Below, piece after piece: positions 8,798 through 19,126 of a stretch of 64,000 nucleotides of DNA. Origin of the DNA: Calamus simplicifolius (Eukaryota; Streptophyta; Magnoliopsida; Arecales; Arecaceae); NCBI GenBank assembly GCA_900491605.1, contig UESW01003879.1, positions 1,207,593-1,271,592 on the forward strand, given 5' to 3'. The notes below the pieces were generated by a model. The model had not been told where the DNA came from. It did not search any database and was given only the letters and a program-made list of their open reading frames with translations. The position numbers and the translations under genes are program-made. The number at the start of each line of letters is the position of its first letter. Position 1 is the first letter of the stretch.

Positions 8798-11700
8798 GAG
8801 TGTCTTGCGGCCAAAAATTCAAAGCAAAAATGGTATCTCGATAGCGGCTGCTCAAGACACATGATGGGTGACAAGGATCAATTCATCACCCTTGAGAGCA
8901 AAAGAGGAGTTGTTACATTTGGTGCAATGGCAAAGGCCAAATCATGGGGTTTGGTAATATTCAAATAACTCCCTCCACATATATTGAAAATGTTTTATAT
9001 GTCAATGGTTTAAAACATAATCTTATAAGTATCAGCCAATTATGTGATAAAGGTTTTAAAGTATCATTTGAAGCATCAGTCTGCACCGTTTCTAATCCCA
9101 TTGATAATAGCATTATTTTTATTGGAAATAGAAATGGCAATGTATACTTGATTGATTTAGACAATTTGTCTACTAGTAATCATTGCTTAGTTGCTAATAA
9201 TGCTAATATGAATGAGATTGGTTGGTTATGGCATCGTAGATTAGGTCATGCAAGCACACACCTTATTTCAAAATTAATAAGAATGGATTTAGTAAAAGGA
9301 CTTCCACAACTAGATTTTAAAAATAACAAAATTTGTGATGCATGTCAATTTGGAAAACAAACTAGAAATTCTTTCAAAACCAAAAATATTATTTCCACTT
9401 CTAGGCCACTTGAACTACTTCACATGGATCTTTTTGGACCTACTAGAACCACAAGTCTAGTAGGAAAGAAATATGGTCTTGTGATTGTAGATGATTACTC
9501 TAGATACACTTGGGTATTGTTTTTAGCTCATAAGGATGAGACCTTTCCATTATTTTTGAAATTCTTCAAGAAGGTCACAAATGAGAAAAACAACACCATA
9601 GTATCTCTAAGAAGTGATCATGACACTGAATTTGAAAATCATTTATTTGAAAACTTTTGCATAGAAAATGGAATTTATCATAATTTTTCAGCACCTAGAA
9701 CACCACAACAAAATGGAGTAGTTAAAAGAAAAAATATAATTTTAGAAGACATGGCCCGTACCATGCTATGTGAAAGCAACCTACCAAAATACTTTTGGGT
9801 GGAAGCTATAAACACGGCATGTTACATTCTTAATAGAGCTTTAATTAGGCCAATCATTAAGAAAACTCCTTATGAACTATGGAATAATAGAAAACCAAAC
9901 GTAAGTTACTTTCATGCATTTGGTTGTAAATGTTTCATTCATAATAACGGAAAAGATAATCTAGAAAAATTTGATGCAAAATCTGACGAAGGCATTTTCT
10001 TAGGATATTCAACATCTAGTAAAGCCTATAGAGTGTTTAACAAGAGAAACTTAATTGTAGAAGAATCTATTCATGTAATTTTTGATGAATCTTTAGCATC
10101 GAGTTCTGAAAAGATTGATGATGAGGAAGATACAAAGATTCTAGAAAGAGATATTGAAAAATTAAATATAGATCATGAATAAGAAGCTAAGGATAATGAT
10201 TCTCCTAATGTTGATGTTATTGATGCAAATCATAATGATGTAGATCTTCCTAGAGACTGGAGATATGCCTATGGTCATCCAAAAGAATTAATTATAGGTG
10301 ATCCATCTCAAGGAGTAAGAACTAGATCATCAATGAGAAACATCAATAATCATCTTGCATTTGTATCTCAAATTGAACCTAAAACTATTAAAGAAGCAGA
10401 AAAAGATAATAATTGGATGTTAGCTATGCAAGAAGAATTAAATCAATTTACTAGAAATAATGTTTGGACTCTTGCAGATAGACCTAAAGATCACTCTGTT
10501 ATAGGATCAAAATGGGTATTTAGAAATAAATTAGAAGAAAATGGCATAGTAATTAGAAACAAAGCTAGATTAGTTGCAAAAGGATATAATCAAGAAGAAG
10601 GAATTGATTTTGATGAAACTTTTGCACCTGTAGCTAGACTAGAAGCAATTAGATTGTTACTTGCATTTGCATGTCATATGCATATCAATTTATTTCAAAT
10701 GGATGTTAAAAGTGCATTTTTAAATGGATTTATAAATGAGGAAGTTTTTGTTGAACAACCACCTGGTTTTGAAGATCATGAATTTTCAAATCATGTTTTT
10801 AAATTGCACAAAGCACTATATGGTTTAAAACAAGCACCTAGAGCTTGGTATGAAAGATTAAGTAAATTTCTGATTGAAAATGATTTTATAAGAGGAAATG
10901 TTGATAAAACACTATTTTTGAAAAGAAAAGACAAGGATTTATTAGTAGTACAAATATATGTTGATGATATTGTATTCGGTGCTACTAACAATTTGTTATG
11001 TCAAGAATTTGCTAAGTTAATGCAGGGTGAGTTTGAAATGAGCATGATGGGAGAACTCAACTTCTTCTAGGACTTCAAATCAAGCAAAGCAAAGAAGGAA
11101 TCTTCATCAATCAAGCCAAATACACAAAAGAACTTCTCAAGAAGTTTGGAATGGAGTCAATTAAACCACTTGGAACACCTATGAGTCCTTCATGCAAACT
11201 GGACAAAGATGAAGATGGTAAGAAAGTAGATCAAAAATATTACAGAGGTATGATCGGATCTCTTCTTTACTTAACAGCTAGTAGACCAGATATCATGTTT
11301 GCTGTATGTCTATGCACTAGATTTCAATCTGAACCTAAGGAATCTCACTTAATTGCTGTAAAAAGAATTTTAAGATATTTAAGTGGAACTAAAAATGTAG
11401 GTTTATGGTATTCTAGAGACTCAACATTAAACTTGATTGCATATTCTGACTCTGACTATGCTGGATGTAAATTAGATAGAAAAAGCACAAGTGGTTCATG
11501 TCAATTTTTAGGATGTAACTTAATCTCTTGGTTTAGCAAAAAGCAAAATTTGGTTGCATTATCTACTGCTGAAGCAGAATATGTTGCAGCTAAAAGTTGC
11601 TGTGCTCAAATCCTTTGGATTAAGAGACAACTTGAAGATTACGGCATAACACTTGATAAAACTCCAATTAGATGTGATAACACAAGTGCAATAAATCTAA

Positions 11701-11903
11701 CTAAAAATTCAATTCAACATTCAAGAACAAAATACATTGAAATTAGATATCACTTTATAAGAGAACATGTAGCTAATAATAAAATTTGTCTTGAATATGT
11801 TAATACTGAAGAACAATTAGCTGATATATTTACAAAACCTTTGAGTGAAGAGAGATTTTGTTATCTTAGAGGTGAATTAGGGATATGTGACCCTTTGGAT
11901 TGA
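8798..11903 (+). pseudogene. Element A pol: protease, integrase, RT, RNase H; broken
   Basis: The pol frame has no ATG at its start and follows the gag TAA in the same frame. The protease signature WYLDSGCSRHM is at about 8831-8863. The GAG_pre-integrase HHCC zinc region is at about 9220-9375. The integrase core has its two aspartates (LLHMDLFGP, SLRSDHD), but the third acidic residue is a lysine, because codon 9724-9726 is AAA where B, C and E have GAA. RT has YVDDIVFG near 10960. RNase H runs from about 11430, with DSDYAGC, STAEAEYVA and the LADIFTKPL end. Lesions: frameshift near 8926, stop at 10180-10182 and frameshift near 11068. Confidence 0.9.
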
Positions 11904-12100
11904 TTTTGAAACACTAAGAATGACTATCTAGATTTCTATTAATTTCTTGATATTCCTTTCATAATTTTAAGGATAAATTATCTAGTCATCTGAGCAATTT
12001 GATTCTTCATTCTCCAAAATTTTATCAAGATTTTATCGAATTTATTTTGACAAGTTTCAGATGTTTGAATCTTAATTATTTTTCTCTGAAACTATCATTG

Positions 12101-12302
12101 GGGTCGACACCTCAGAATGAAGAGTCGATACCTTTGTCTATGTCGCTCTCGGTCCCTGACCTTGGAGCCGACACCCTTATAAGTGGAGCCGACTCCAGTT
12201 CGAGCGCTGACTGTGTTAGCAATTTGGAGTCGACACCCGACTTTGCGGGAGTCGACACCTGGGAATCCCAAATCGATTTATTAGGGCAGAGTCGATACCT
12301 CG
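12101..12302 (+). repeat. Seven-site GRGYCGACWCC array in the pol-ORF3 spacer of A
   Basis: Seven copies of the motif also seen in the LTR U3 lie between the pol stop and the ORF3 start (near 12101, 12120, 12164, 12186, 12226, 12249 and 12288). B, C and E carry seven at the same place. The surrounding 11904-12403 is A/T-rich, ends in a C/T-rich tract before the ORF3 ATG, and has no supported gene. A role as internal promoter or regulator of ORF3 is inference. Confidence 0.75.
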
Positions 12303-12403
12303 TCATTTCATAACTTTTCTAATCCTCCACCAAATTCCTCCAAAACTCTCTCAAAGCCTCCCCATCTCTAATTCCTCTCTAGCCAAGCTTTCCTAAGGAT
12401 CCA

Positions 12404-13788
12404 ATGGCACCTAAGAGGAGAGGTTCGGTGATTGGAGCACCTGTGGTGACCGGAAAATGCTCTGTGAGGCAACCCATCCGCGAGCCGTCTCCAAGCGAGG
12501 ATTCCTCCACCGATTCAGACAATCCCAACACCACTTCACCTCAGGTAGATACCCTAGCAGGGAGGGAAATCACAATGGGTAGGAAAGTTGACTTTGAGTT
12601 CTTTCAATCCGAGGGTTTTTCGATTGGTAATCAACTCAAGGAGCTTGGATGGGATAGAGTTTGTTGTCTTGATGTTCCTACTTACCCAGCACTAGTGAAA
12701 GAATTTTACTTTAATTTATCGAGAGATGATGGTGGTTTAGTGAGCTCTGTTAGAGGCAAACGGATTCATCTTACATTTCAAAAATTAGGAAATCTCCTGA
12801 GCATCCCCATTATCGGATTAGCTGCGGATATGCACAGTGAGAGATCAGCAGCTCTGTCGAGGATGTTAGGAAGAGAGGTTACAGAATTTGAGGAGATTAG
12901 GGCTAACCAGTTGCCCTTGGAATTAAGATTGCTACACAACATTTGCAGCCGAATTTTGTTCCCAAAGACCGGACGTTTTGAGTATGTCTCCGAGCGGGAC
13001 ATTGTTGTGATGGACAGTGTATTGACCGGTCAACCTATCAACCTAGCTACTATGATGATATTTTATATGGCCGAGGCTGGAGGAAAGAGAAGATCGTCAC
13101 TACCCTACGGCATGGTTTTAACTATGGTATTCAGAAGCCAAGGGGTTGTAATTTTGGACAATGAACCCTCCAAGAACCTGAGACATACTGATTATTACAG
13201 TCTGGCCACTTTGCATAGGATGGGATTTGTAAAGATTAACGGGCAATGGGAAAGGAAAGGTAACTTGGATGAGAGAGCCCCTGAGCCTAGACTTTCTGGA
13301 CCTTGTGAGGCTGGTCCATCTGTGAGGGTTTCTTCTCTACAGCCAAGGAGTCCTGTTCCTGTCCCTGCACCTACTCATATTTATGTTCAGCCATCTACTT
13401 CATCAGTTGGATTTTCAGACCTTCAAATGGAGCAACTCAAATGCTTGCTTGCTGCTCAGAAGGATGAACTGAAGACTGAGTTTGATAATAAATTTATGAA
13501 TCTTAAAGAAACTCTTTATTCCCTAGATGATCGCATAGCAAGATAGAATCAACTCTTAGCTCTTCTGCTGGAGCTTTAAATAGTGATTTGAAGAATATAT
13601 TTGAAGAACTTAAAGATATCTGTGGAGATTCTGAGACCTATTCAAAGTGCAATGCAGAGCTTCAAGATAAAATTATGACTGCTTGCTCTTTTGTTGATAG
13701 AAGGTTGAAAGAATTTGTAGCCACTCAAAATGATGGAATGGGAAAGATTTTGGATCATTTGACAAGGATCATTAGAAACAATCTGTAA
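12404..13788 (+). pseudogene. Element A ORF3, accessory protein at the env position
   Basis: This ORF starts at an ATG shared by B and C (MAPKRRG) and is open for 380 residues. A frameshift near 13540 separates a C-terminal piece (13588-13788). The N-terminus is basic (MAPKRR) and Ser-rich. Residues about 55-280 form a globular domain resembling the 'putative plant transposon protein' family (VPTYPALVKEFYFNL, GKRIHLTFQKLGNLLSIP). A Pro/Ser linker and helical, coiled-coil-like C-terminus follow. I see no signal peptide, membrane segment or furin-like site, so although it occupies the envelope position of SIRE-type elements it does not look like an envelope. Its function is unknown. Confidence 0.7.
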
Positions 13789-14284
13789 TTTTCTTGTAAT
13801 GAAGTCAAAGTTTTTTTTTTGTAATGAGATATGTTGTTTGATGTTTGTAATGAAAGTTTAAACTTTTAATGTAATGAAAGCACAGTTTCTTTTTGTAATA
13901 CTTGACTTTTGATGAAATGAAATTATCTTTTGATGTATCAATTTTATCTTTTGACTTAACTTTTCTTTATCTTTTTGTTGATTACAAAAAAGGGGAAAAA
14001 AGTTATGTCGTATATGCATTTGAGAGAAAGTTATGTCATATATCATTGATTAGTTATGCTTTAATTGGTATTTATTTAATTGGTATCAAATATGTAAAGC
14101 AATAGGAAGAACAATTGATAAATATGTAAAGAAATAGGGAGATACAATTGATAATTTGAACTTCACAGGGGGAGCTACCTTATTCAGGGGGAGCCTACTT
14201 GTGAAGATCACTTTCTTGAAAATTTTAAGTTGAGAATACTATGCATATACTCAATGTTTTTATAATCATCAAAAAGGGGGAGAT
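13789..14284 (+). other. Element A 3' leader with TGTAATGAA repeats and polypurine tracts
   Basis: After ORF3, words of the type TGTAATGAA recur (about 13795-13880). G-rich purine tracts follow at about 13986 (AAAAAAGGGGAAAAAAG), 14167 and 14187 (GGGGGAGC), and the terminal tract AAAAAGGGGGAGAT at 14271-14284 abuts the 3' LTR and is the plus-strand primer. No gene is seen. Confidence 0.75.
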
Positions 14285-15725
14285 TGTTGACCCAATTATT
14301 GATTTTGATGATTAATAAAAGAATTGAGTATATTTATTTGATTACTAATGGATTTGACAAGTGTTTCAGGGCTTAAAAATATTTGATCGATTTAAAGGTA
14401 TTAAGAAATGAGTTTTGAATCAATTGCAAATCATAAGTTTCAAAGTTTCAGAACCTGGAGTCGACACCTAGAGTTTCGGAGCCGACACCCAGAGTTTCGG
14501 AGTCGACACTTACAGTGTCTGGAGCCGACTCCGATGCGGGGACAGAACACTTGTTTTCTGAGCATCTTGGAGCCGACACACACAGTATTCTGGAGCCGAC
14601 ACCTGACGATGGCGAGCCGACACCTAACTTTTTCGGAGCCGACTCCTCGACGAACTCAGAACTTTCTATTTTTGGATAAACGACTTGGAGCCGACACCTG
14701 AAAAGTTAGAGCCGACTCCAACCTGTCTGGGATGAAAATTTAAAATGCCAGATCAGCTCTAACGGTAATATTTCCTTTTTACCTAACTTCTAACGGATAT
14801 ATTTTGTTTTCAGGTACACTCCAACGGCTAGTTTCTTCCCAAAAATGGATTAAAGAAAATCTATAAAAAGGGAGAAGGCCCGTTTGAAAAACAACAACGA
14901 AAATAGAAAAAGAAGGAAAATGGAAAATAGAGAGAATATTCAAATCAAAAATCCGAGAAGTCTTGAGCCTGAAATTCAAGAGAGAAGTATTCAAATTTAA
15001 ATCCTTCCACTTCACAAAGCTCAAAGAAGAATCCAAGGCGTTCAAATTTGAAAAATCGAAGGATTCACAAAAAGGGGAAGAAGCTCTGTTTTGAAGATTT
15101 TTCAACTTCTCATCTGCAACATTTGCAATGAATCAAAGCTGAGGCCTGATTCAATATCTCCAAAGAGAAGAGGAAAAGAAGAAAAGAAGAAAAGCTCAAA
15201 TCCAATCCACTTCAAATAGGCTTTTCTAAACCTTGTTCATTTATTTGAATATTTGCTCATTTAAGGAGTTGTCTTGTATCTTAAACATTATTCTTTTGTT
15301 TTTGCTGGTTCAATCAGGGGGATTGAACTAGTGGAGGTTTTATACCTCGGGTCAAGCTAGTTTAGCTTGAGTTTAGGGTTTTGTGCTGGTGAGCCTGAAA
15401 AACCGGCTGGGTTCATTGTGATCCCGGGTAAAACAACAAGTTGTGAGTTATGATCTTAGAAAACAACTCGACTGTAATCAAGAGGATTATAGTGTGGACC
15501 CAAATGAGTCTTGGGAGTGGACGTAGGTGTTTGATACACCGAACTACTATAAAATCTGTGTGTTTGCCGTGCTTCGATTATCTCTATCTCTATCTCCTTG
15601 TTTGTGCTTTATATTTGCATTGCATTTAATTTTATTTATCTTAAAGCCAATAGTTTTTAAAAGGTTAAAAATTTTTAAAGTACCCAATTCACCCCCCCCC
15701 TCTTGGGTTGCCATCTGGGCCAACA
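14285..15725 (+). repeat. 3' LTR of element A
   Basis: This is a 1441-bp partner of 5638-7070 with the same TG...CA ends. It retains ten intact CG-containing motif copies (14457-14723), three MSA-like sites starting at 14758, 14789 and 14820, and a TATA box at 14862. It is better preserved than the 5' LTR. The target duplication CTTGG follows directly. Confidence 0.95.
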
Positions 15726-16050
15726 CTTGGCCGCAGATCTATGGGCTCAAGGCTTGGTCATCTAGGGCGCATCCGTCAGGCAGAGCAACCCCTTCAACAC
15801 TTTTATCTTCCCTTCTTGCCAGGTACACCTCTCTAATCTACTAGTAACTTTATTATAGGAGAGCAAGCCCTACCGGGGCTTTTCAGCCTCGGTGGTCCTT
15901 TTTCCTTATTTTTTTGGAACTGTTTCGCGTGCGGATTTACTGTGAATTTTTCTAAATCTCTCTTAAGCTATTACTTTGGAAGAATAATCAACTACCATTA
16001 TTAATCATTAAAAAAAAAATTACTTGCATGCGAATCGATCCTGCATCAGG
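15726..16050. other. Unassigned right flank of element A
   Basis: This begins with the CTTGG duplication and continues the sequence that A interrupted at 5637. It holds a weak inverted repeat (AGCCCTACCGGGGCT, about 15864) and an A-run near 16011. No gene is seen. The boundary with the LTR of element D is not resolvable, because the two D LTRs only match from about 16051. Confidence 0.4.
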
Positions 16051-16061
16051 CTAGCCCTAGG

Positions 16062-16350
16062 TGGCCACGATGATGCCCGACCCCCAGGCGGCCCCAGGGC
16101 CAGCCCCAGGCAGCCCCGATGGCGCAGGCCCCTAGATGGCCCCAGGGCCAGCCCCAAGTGGCCCCGATGGTGCCCAGCCCCCAGGCGGCCTCTGGGCTAG
16201 CCCTAGGTGGCCCCAGGGCCAGCCCCTAGGTGGCCCCAACGGTACCGGCCCCCAAGTGGCCCCGGCCCCCCGGGCGGCCCCGATGGCGCCGGCCCCCAGG
16301 CGGCCCTAGGGCCAACCCTAGGCGACCTCGACGGCACTCGGCCCTTGGGC
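16062..16350 (+). repeat. GC-rich tandem array in the D 5' LTR
   Basis: Degenerate units around GGCCCCCAGGCGGCCCCGATGG-like words repeat about every 35 bp. They are rich in CG and CNG and form small unrelated ORFs on both strands that I do not accept as genes. The same array occurs in the 3' LTR at 47311-47560. Confidence 0.8.
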
Positions 16351-16448
16351 GGGTCCAGGACCGATCCTGGGCGCGAGTCTTCTTCCATAACCTCACAGAT
16401 TTGACAAGATAGGTGACATCAGTTCGAACGTCCTCTTCAGAGGATCTT

Positions 16449-16740
16449 AGCCCAAAAAGTCATTAGTAGCATTTAATGGCTCTGTCTAAATAAGCATAAA
16501 AAGGTGATTACCTGCCATAAAGCATCGATCACTTCAAGTTAGAAGAACCATTAAGGCCCAGAAAATCATTAGCATCATTTAATGATCCTGGCTAAATAAG
16601 CATAAAAAGGCGATTGATTACTTGCCATAAAGCATCAATCACTTCAAGTCAGAAAGGCCAATAAGGCCCAAAAAGTCATCGATAGAATTTAATGACTCTG
16701 GTTAAATAAGCATTAAAAGCTGATTATTCATGGGAAAACA
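16449..16740 (+). repeat. ~110-bp minisatellite in the D 5' LTR, 2-3 copies
   Basis: The unit contains CCCAAAAAGTCATTAG, a TTTAATGGCTCT stretch, AAATAAGCATAAAAAGG and CATAAAGCATCGATCACTTC. Two full units and a diverged third are present here; the 3' LTR has three full units and a diverged fourth. Confidence 0.8.
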
Positions 16741-17111
16741 TTGATGGTGTCAGAATAATAGATGCGGATCCAATCCGACCAATTCTAACATTCTACCCGC
16801 AAGAGTGCTGACGTGTTATAAGATTCAGACCTCAGCAAAGGAAGAGGCCCATAAAAGGGCAAGGTAACAGCAAATAAAGGGCCAGCTAGTTTGAGCCAAG
16901 TCCATTCCATAGTTCTTCCACATACACACTTCTTCTCAACTATGACTGTGTTCTTGGTTGCCAACTGGAGCGTTGGAGGGTCCTATGATTGAAATCCTCA
17001 GTTACGGGACTTCTAGCAGGATTCCGGGAGGTGAAAAAGTGATCCTGGGACCCCGTTGGAGCATCAGTTGACGTTCAAGGATGCTAGCTCAAGGTGACCA
17101 GGCATCAACAG

Positions 17112-17130
17112 TTTGGTGCACCAGGAAGGG
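17112..17130 (+). other. Candidate primer-binding site of element D
   Basis: TTTGGTGCACCAGGAAGGG follows the LTR end. A TGG-starting stretch in this position is expected to pair with the 3' end of a tRNA, but I could not assign the tRNA. Confidence 0.4.
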
Positions 17131-17557
17131 GGTGAAGCAGCAGGCACCAGCAGATTTTATTGAACCAACATATGTCCAGGAAGCCTCCTCTGATTCCACT
17201 GGGGGGCATCCCTTCCGAGCAGACCCATTAGAAGCCAGTCTCCCTACCTATTCATCACCTTTAATGTCAGCCACTCGTCATGAATCTGTAGACGAGGATA
17301 TCAACAATCGGATGGAAAGATGCTTGGAGGAGCAGAATAGGCGTTTGGAGGAGCTTAGTCAAAAGCTTCATGATCATTCGGGGGTGGAATATGATTCACG
17401 CCCCCCCCCCCTCACCTGTCGAATCATGGAAGAGCGCACCCCCACCGGTTCCGCCTTCCTCAACTAGATCCGTATGATGGTACCACAGATCCATTGGATC
17501 ATCTGGAAAGCTATAAATCCCTTATGCAAGTCCAAGGAGCCACGGACGCCTTATTAT
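17131..17557 (+). pseudogene. Element D gag, first part (before insertion B)
   Basis: The frame is open from the LTR end to a stop at 17465-17467 and is then continued out of frame to 17557 (PYDGTTDPLDHLESY type sequence). It has an acidic, helical N-terminal region (MERCLEEQNRRLEELSQKL) typical of Tat Gag. The frame is lost at a C-run at about 17401-17411. The capsid domain is split by element B and resumes at 37783. The true start codon is uncertain. Confidence 0.7.
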
Positions 17558-17729
17558 TGTTGATCCATTTATTGATTTTGATGATTAATAAAGGAATTGA
17601 GTATATTTGTTTGATTACTAATGGATTTTATAAGTGTTTCAGGACTTAAATTTATTTGATCAATTTAAAGGAATTAAGAAATTAATTTTGAATCAAATAC
17701 AAATTAGAGATTTTAAAGTTTCAGAGCTT

Positions 17730-18067
17730 GGAGTCGACACCTAGAAAGTCTGGAGCCGACCCCATAGCCAATTCAATTTTAATCTGATTTATGATACAAT
17801 CCGGAGCCGACACCTAGAGTTTCGGAGCCGACACCTAGAGTTTCGGAGTCGACACTTACAGTGTCTGGAGCTGACTCCGATGCGGGGACAGAACGTTGAT
17901 TTTTGAGCATTCTGGAGTCGACACCTACAGTTTTCGGGAGCCGACACCTGACGATGGCGAGCCGACACTTACTTTATCGGAGCCGACTCCTCAACGAACT
18001 TGGAAATTTCTATTTTTGGTAAAACGATCTGGAGCCAACACCTGAAAAGTTAGAGCCAACTCCAACC
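17730..18067 (+). repeat. GRGYCGACWCC array in U3 of the B 5' LTR
   Basis: About twelve motif copies are spread over 340 bp, including GAGTCGACACC at 17731 and GAGCCGACACC near 17804 and 17826. A few are decayed at CG (for example GAGCTGACTCC near 17868). Confidence 0.75.
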
Positions 18068-18101
18068 TGACTGGGACGGAAATTTAAAATGCCAGATCAG
18101 C

Positions 18102-18213
18102 TCTAACGGTAATATTTCCATTTTACCTAATTTTTAACGGATATATTTTGTTTCCAGGTACACTCCAACGGCTAGTTTCATCCCAAAAATGGATTGAAGA
18201 AAATCTATAAAAA
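18102..18213 (+). promoter_or_regulatory. Core promoter of the B 5' LTR: MSA-like triplet and TATA box
   Basis: AACGG sites start at 18102, 18133 and 18164 (31 bp apart), and TATAAAAA is at 18206, 42 bp after the third. The layout is identical to A and C. A mitosis-linked activation by MYB3R proteins is a hypothesis. Confidence 0.6.
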
Positions 18214-19067
18214 GGGGGAAAAACACCCGTTTGAAAAAAGAAGAAAAAAAAGAGAACGAAAAGAGAAATAGTTCAAATCAAAAATCCGAAAAACCCTGAG
18301 CCTGAAATCCAAGAGTTTCAAACTCAAATCCTTCCACTCCAAAAAGCTTAAAGAGGAATCCAAGGCGTCTCAAATCAAAAATCGGTGGATTTCCAAATTG
18401 AAGAAAAAGCTCCGTTTCTTTCATTTCCAATCTTCTGAACTGCAACAACTATGAGGGATTAAAGTTGAGGCTTGATTCATCATTCCAAAGGGAAAAGAAG
18501 AAAAGAAGAAAAGAAGAAAAGCTCAAAGCCAAACAACTTCAAATCAGACTTTTCTAAACTTGTTTTCTTATTCTTGAATATTTGCTCATTGAGGAGCTGT
18601 GTATCTTTGAAAAACTATATTCTTCTTGTTTGTGCCTAGTTCAATCAAGGGGATTGAACTAGTGGAGGTTGTTAACCTCGGGTCAAGCTAGAATAGCTTG
18701 AGTTTAGGGTTGTGTGCTGGTGAGCCAAAAAAATCGGCTGAGTTCGTTGTGATCCCGGGTAAAACAATAAGTTTGGGTTGTGAGCTTGTAAAACAACTCG
18801 GTTGTAATCGAGGAGATTAGTGTGGACCCAAGTGGATCTTGGGAGTGGACGTAGGTGTTGGATACACCGAACCACTATAAAATCTTTGTGTTTGTCGTGC
18901 TTCTATTGTCTCTATCTCTATCTCTATCTCTATCTCATTGATTGTGCTTTATATTTGCATTGCATTTACTTTCATTCATTTTAAGCAAACATTTTTTTAA
19001 AAAAAGGGATAAATTTTTAAAGAACCCAATTCACCCCCCCTCTTGGGCTGTCATCTGAGCCAACAAT

Positions 19068-19079
19068 TGGTATCAGAGC
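19068..19079 (+). other. Primer-binding site of element B
   Basis: TGGTATCAGAGC, two bases after the LTR, is complementary to initiator-Met tRNA. Confidence 0.9.
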
Positions 19080-19126
19080 GAGTGCTCATTAGATTTTGAT
19101 CACATGATCAAGAGCTAAAGATCCAA

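Larger units (their letters stand above)
5638..15725 (+). mobile_element. Ty1-copia element A (SIRE/Maximus-like, with extra ORF3), complete
   Basis: This is a full-length 10.1-kb LTR retrotransposon. Both LTRs begin TGTTGACCCAATT and end GGGCCAACA, and the 5-bp target duplication CTTGG is perfect (5633-5637 and 15726-15730). Inside are an initiator-Met primer site, gag, pol in copia order (protease, integrase, RT, RNase H), a spacer with a GTCGAC-type array, an extra ORF, and a polypurine tract against the 3' LTR. Gag, pol and ORF3 all carry stops or frameshifts and the integrase has lost its catalytic glutamate, so A cannot move by itself. Confidence 0.95.
16051..17110 (+). repeat. 5' LTR of element D, 5' boundary unresolved
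   Basis: It matches 47311-48412 from a GC-rich array, through a ~110-bp minisatellite, to the common end CAGGCATCAACA. It carries two minisatellite units plus a partial third, where the 3' LTR has one more. The sequence left of 16051 does not match the 3' side, so the copy appears truncated or recombined. Confidence 0.75.
17558..19065 (+). repeat. 5' LTR of element B
   Basis: This 1508-bp repeat is the partner of 36251-37777. It has the motif array at 17730-18067, MSA-like sites starting at 18102, 18133 and 18164, a TATA box at 18206 and a microsatellite of CTATCT units near 18910-18940. The U5 end has the C-tract and CATCTGAGCCAACA. Confidence 0.95.

Noticed and set aside
12404..13788. ORF3 as a retroviral-type envelope gene
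   Set aside because: The position fits, but no signal peptide, transmembrane segment or cleavage motif is visible in any of the four copies.
16203..16412. GC-rich ORFs on both strands in the D LTR array
   Set aside because: Low-complexity Pro/Gly/Arg translations of a tandem array that is open in several frames at once.
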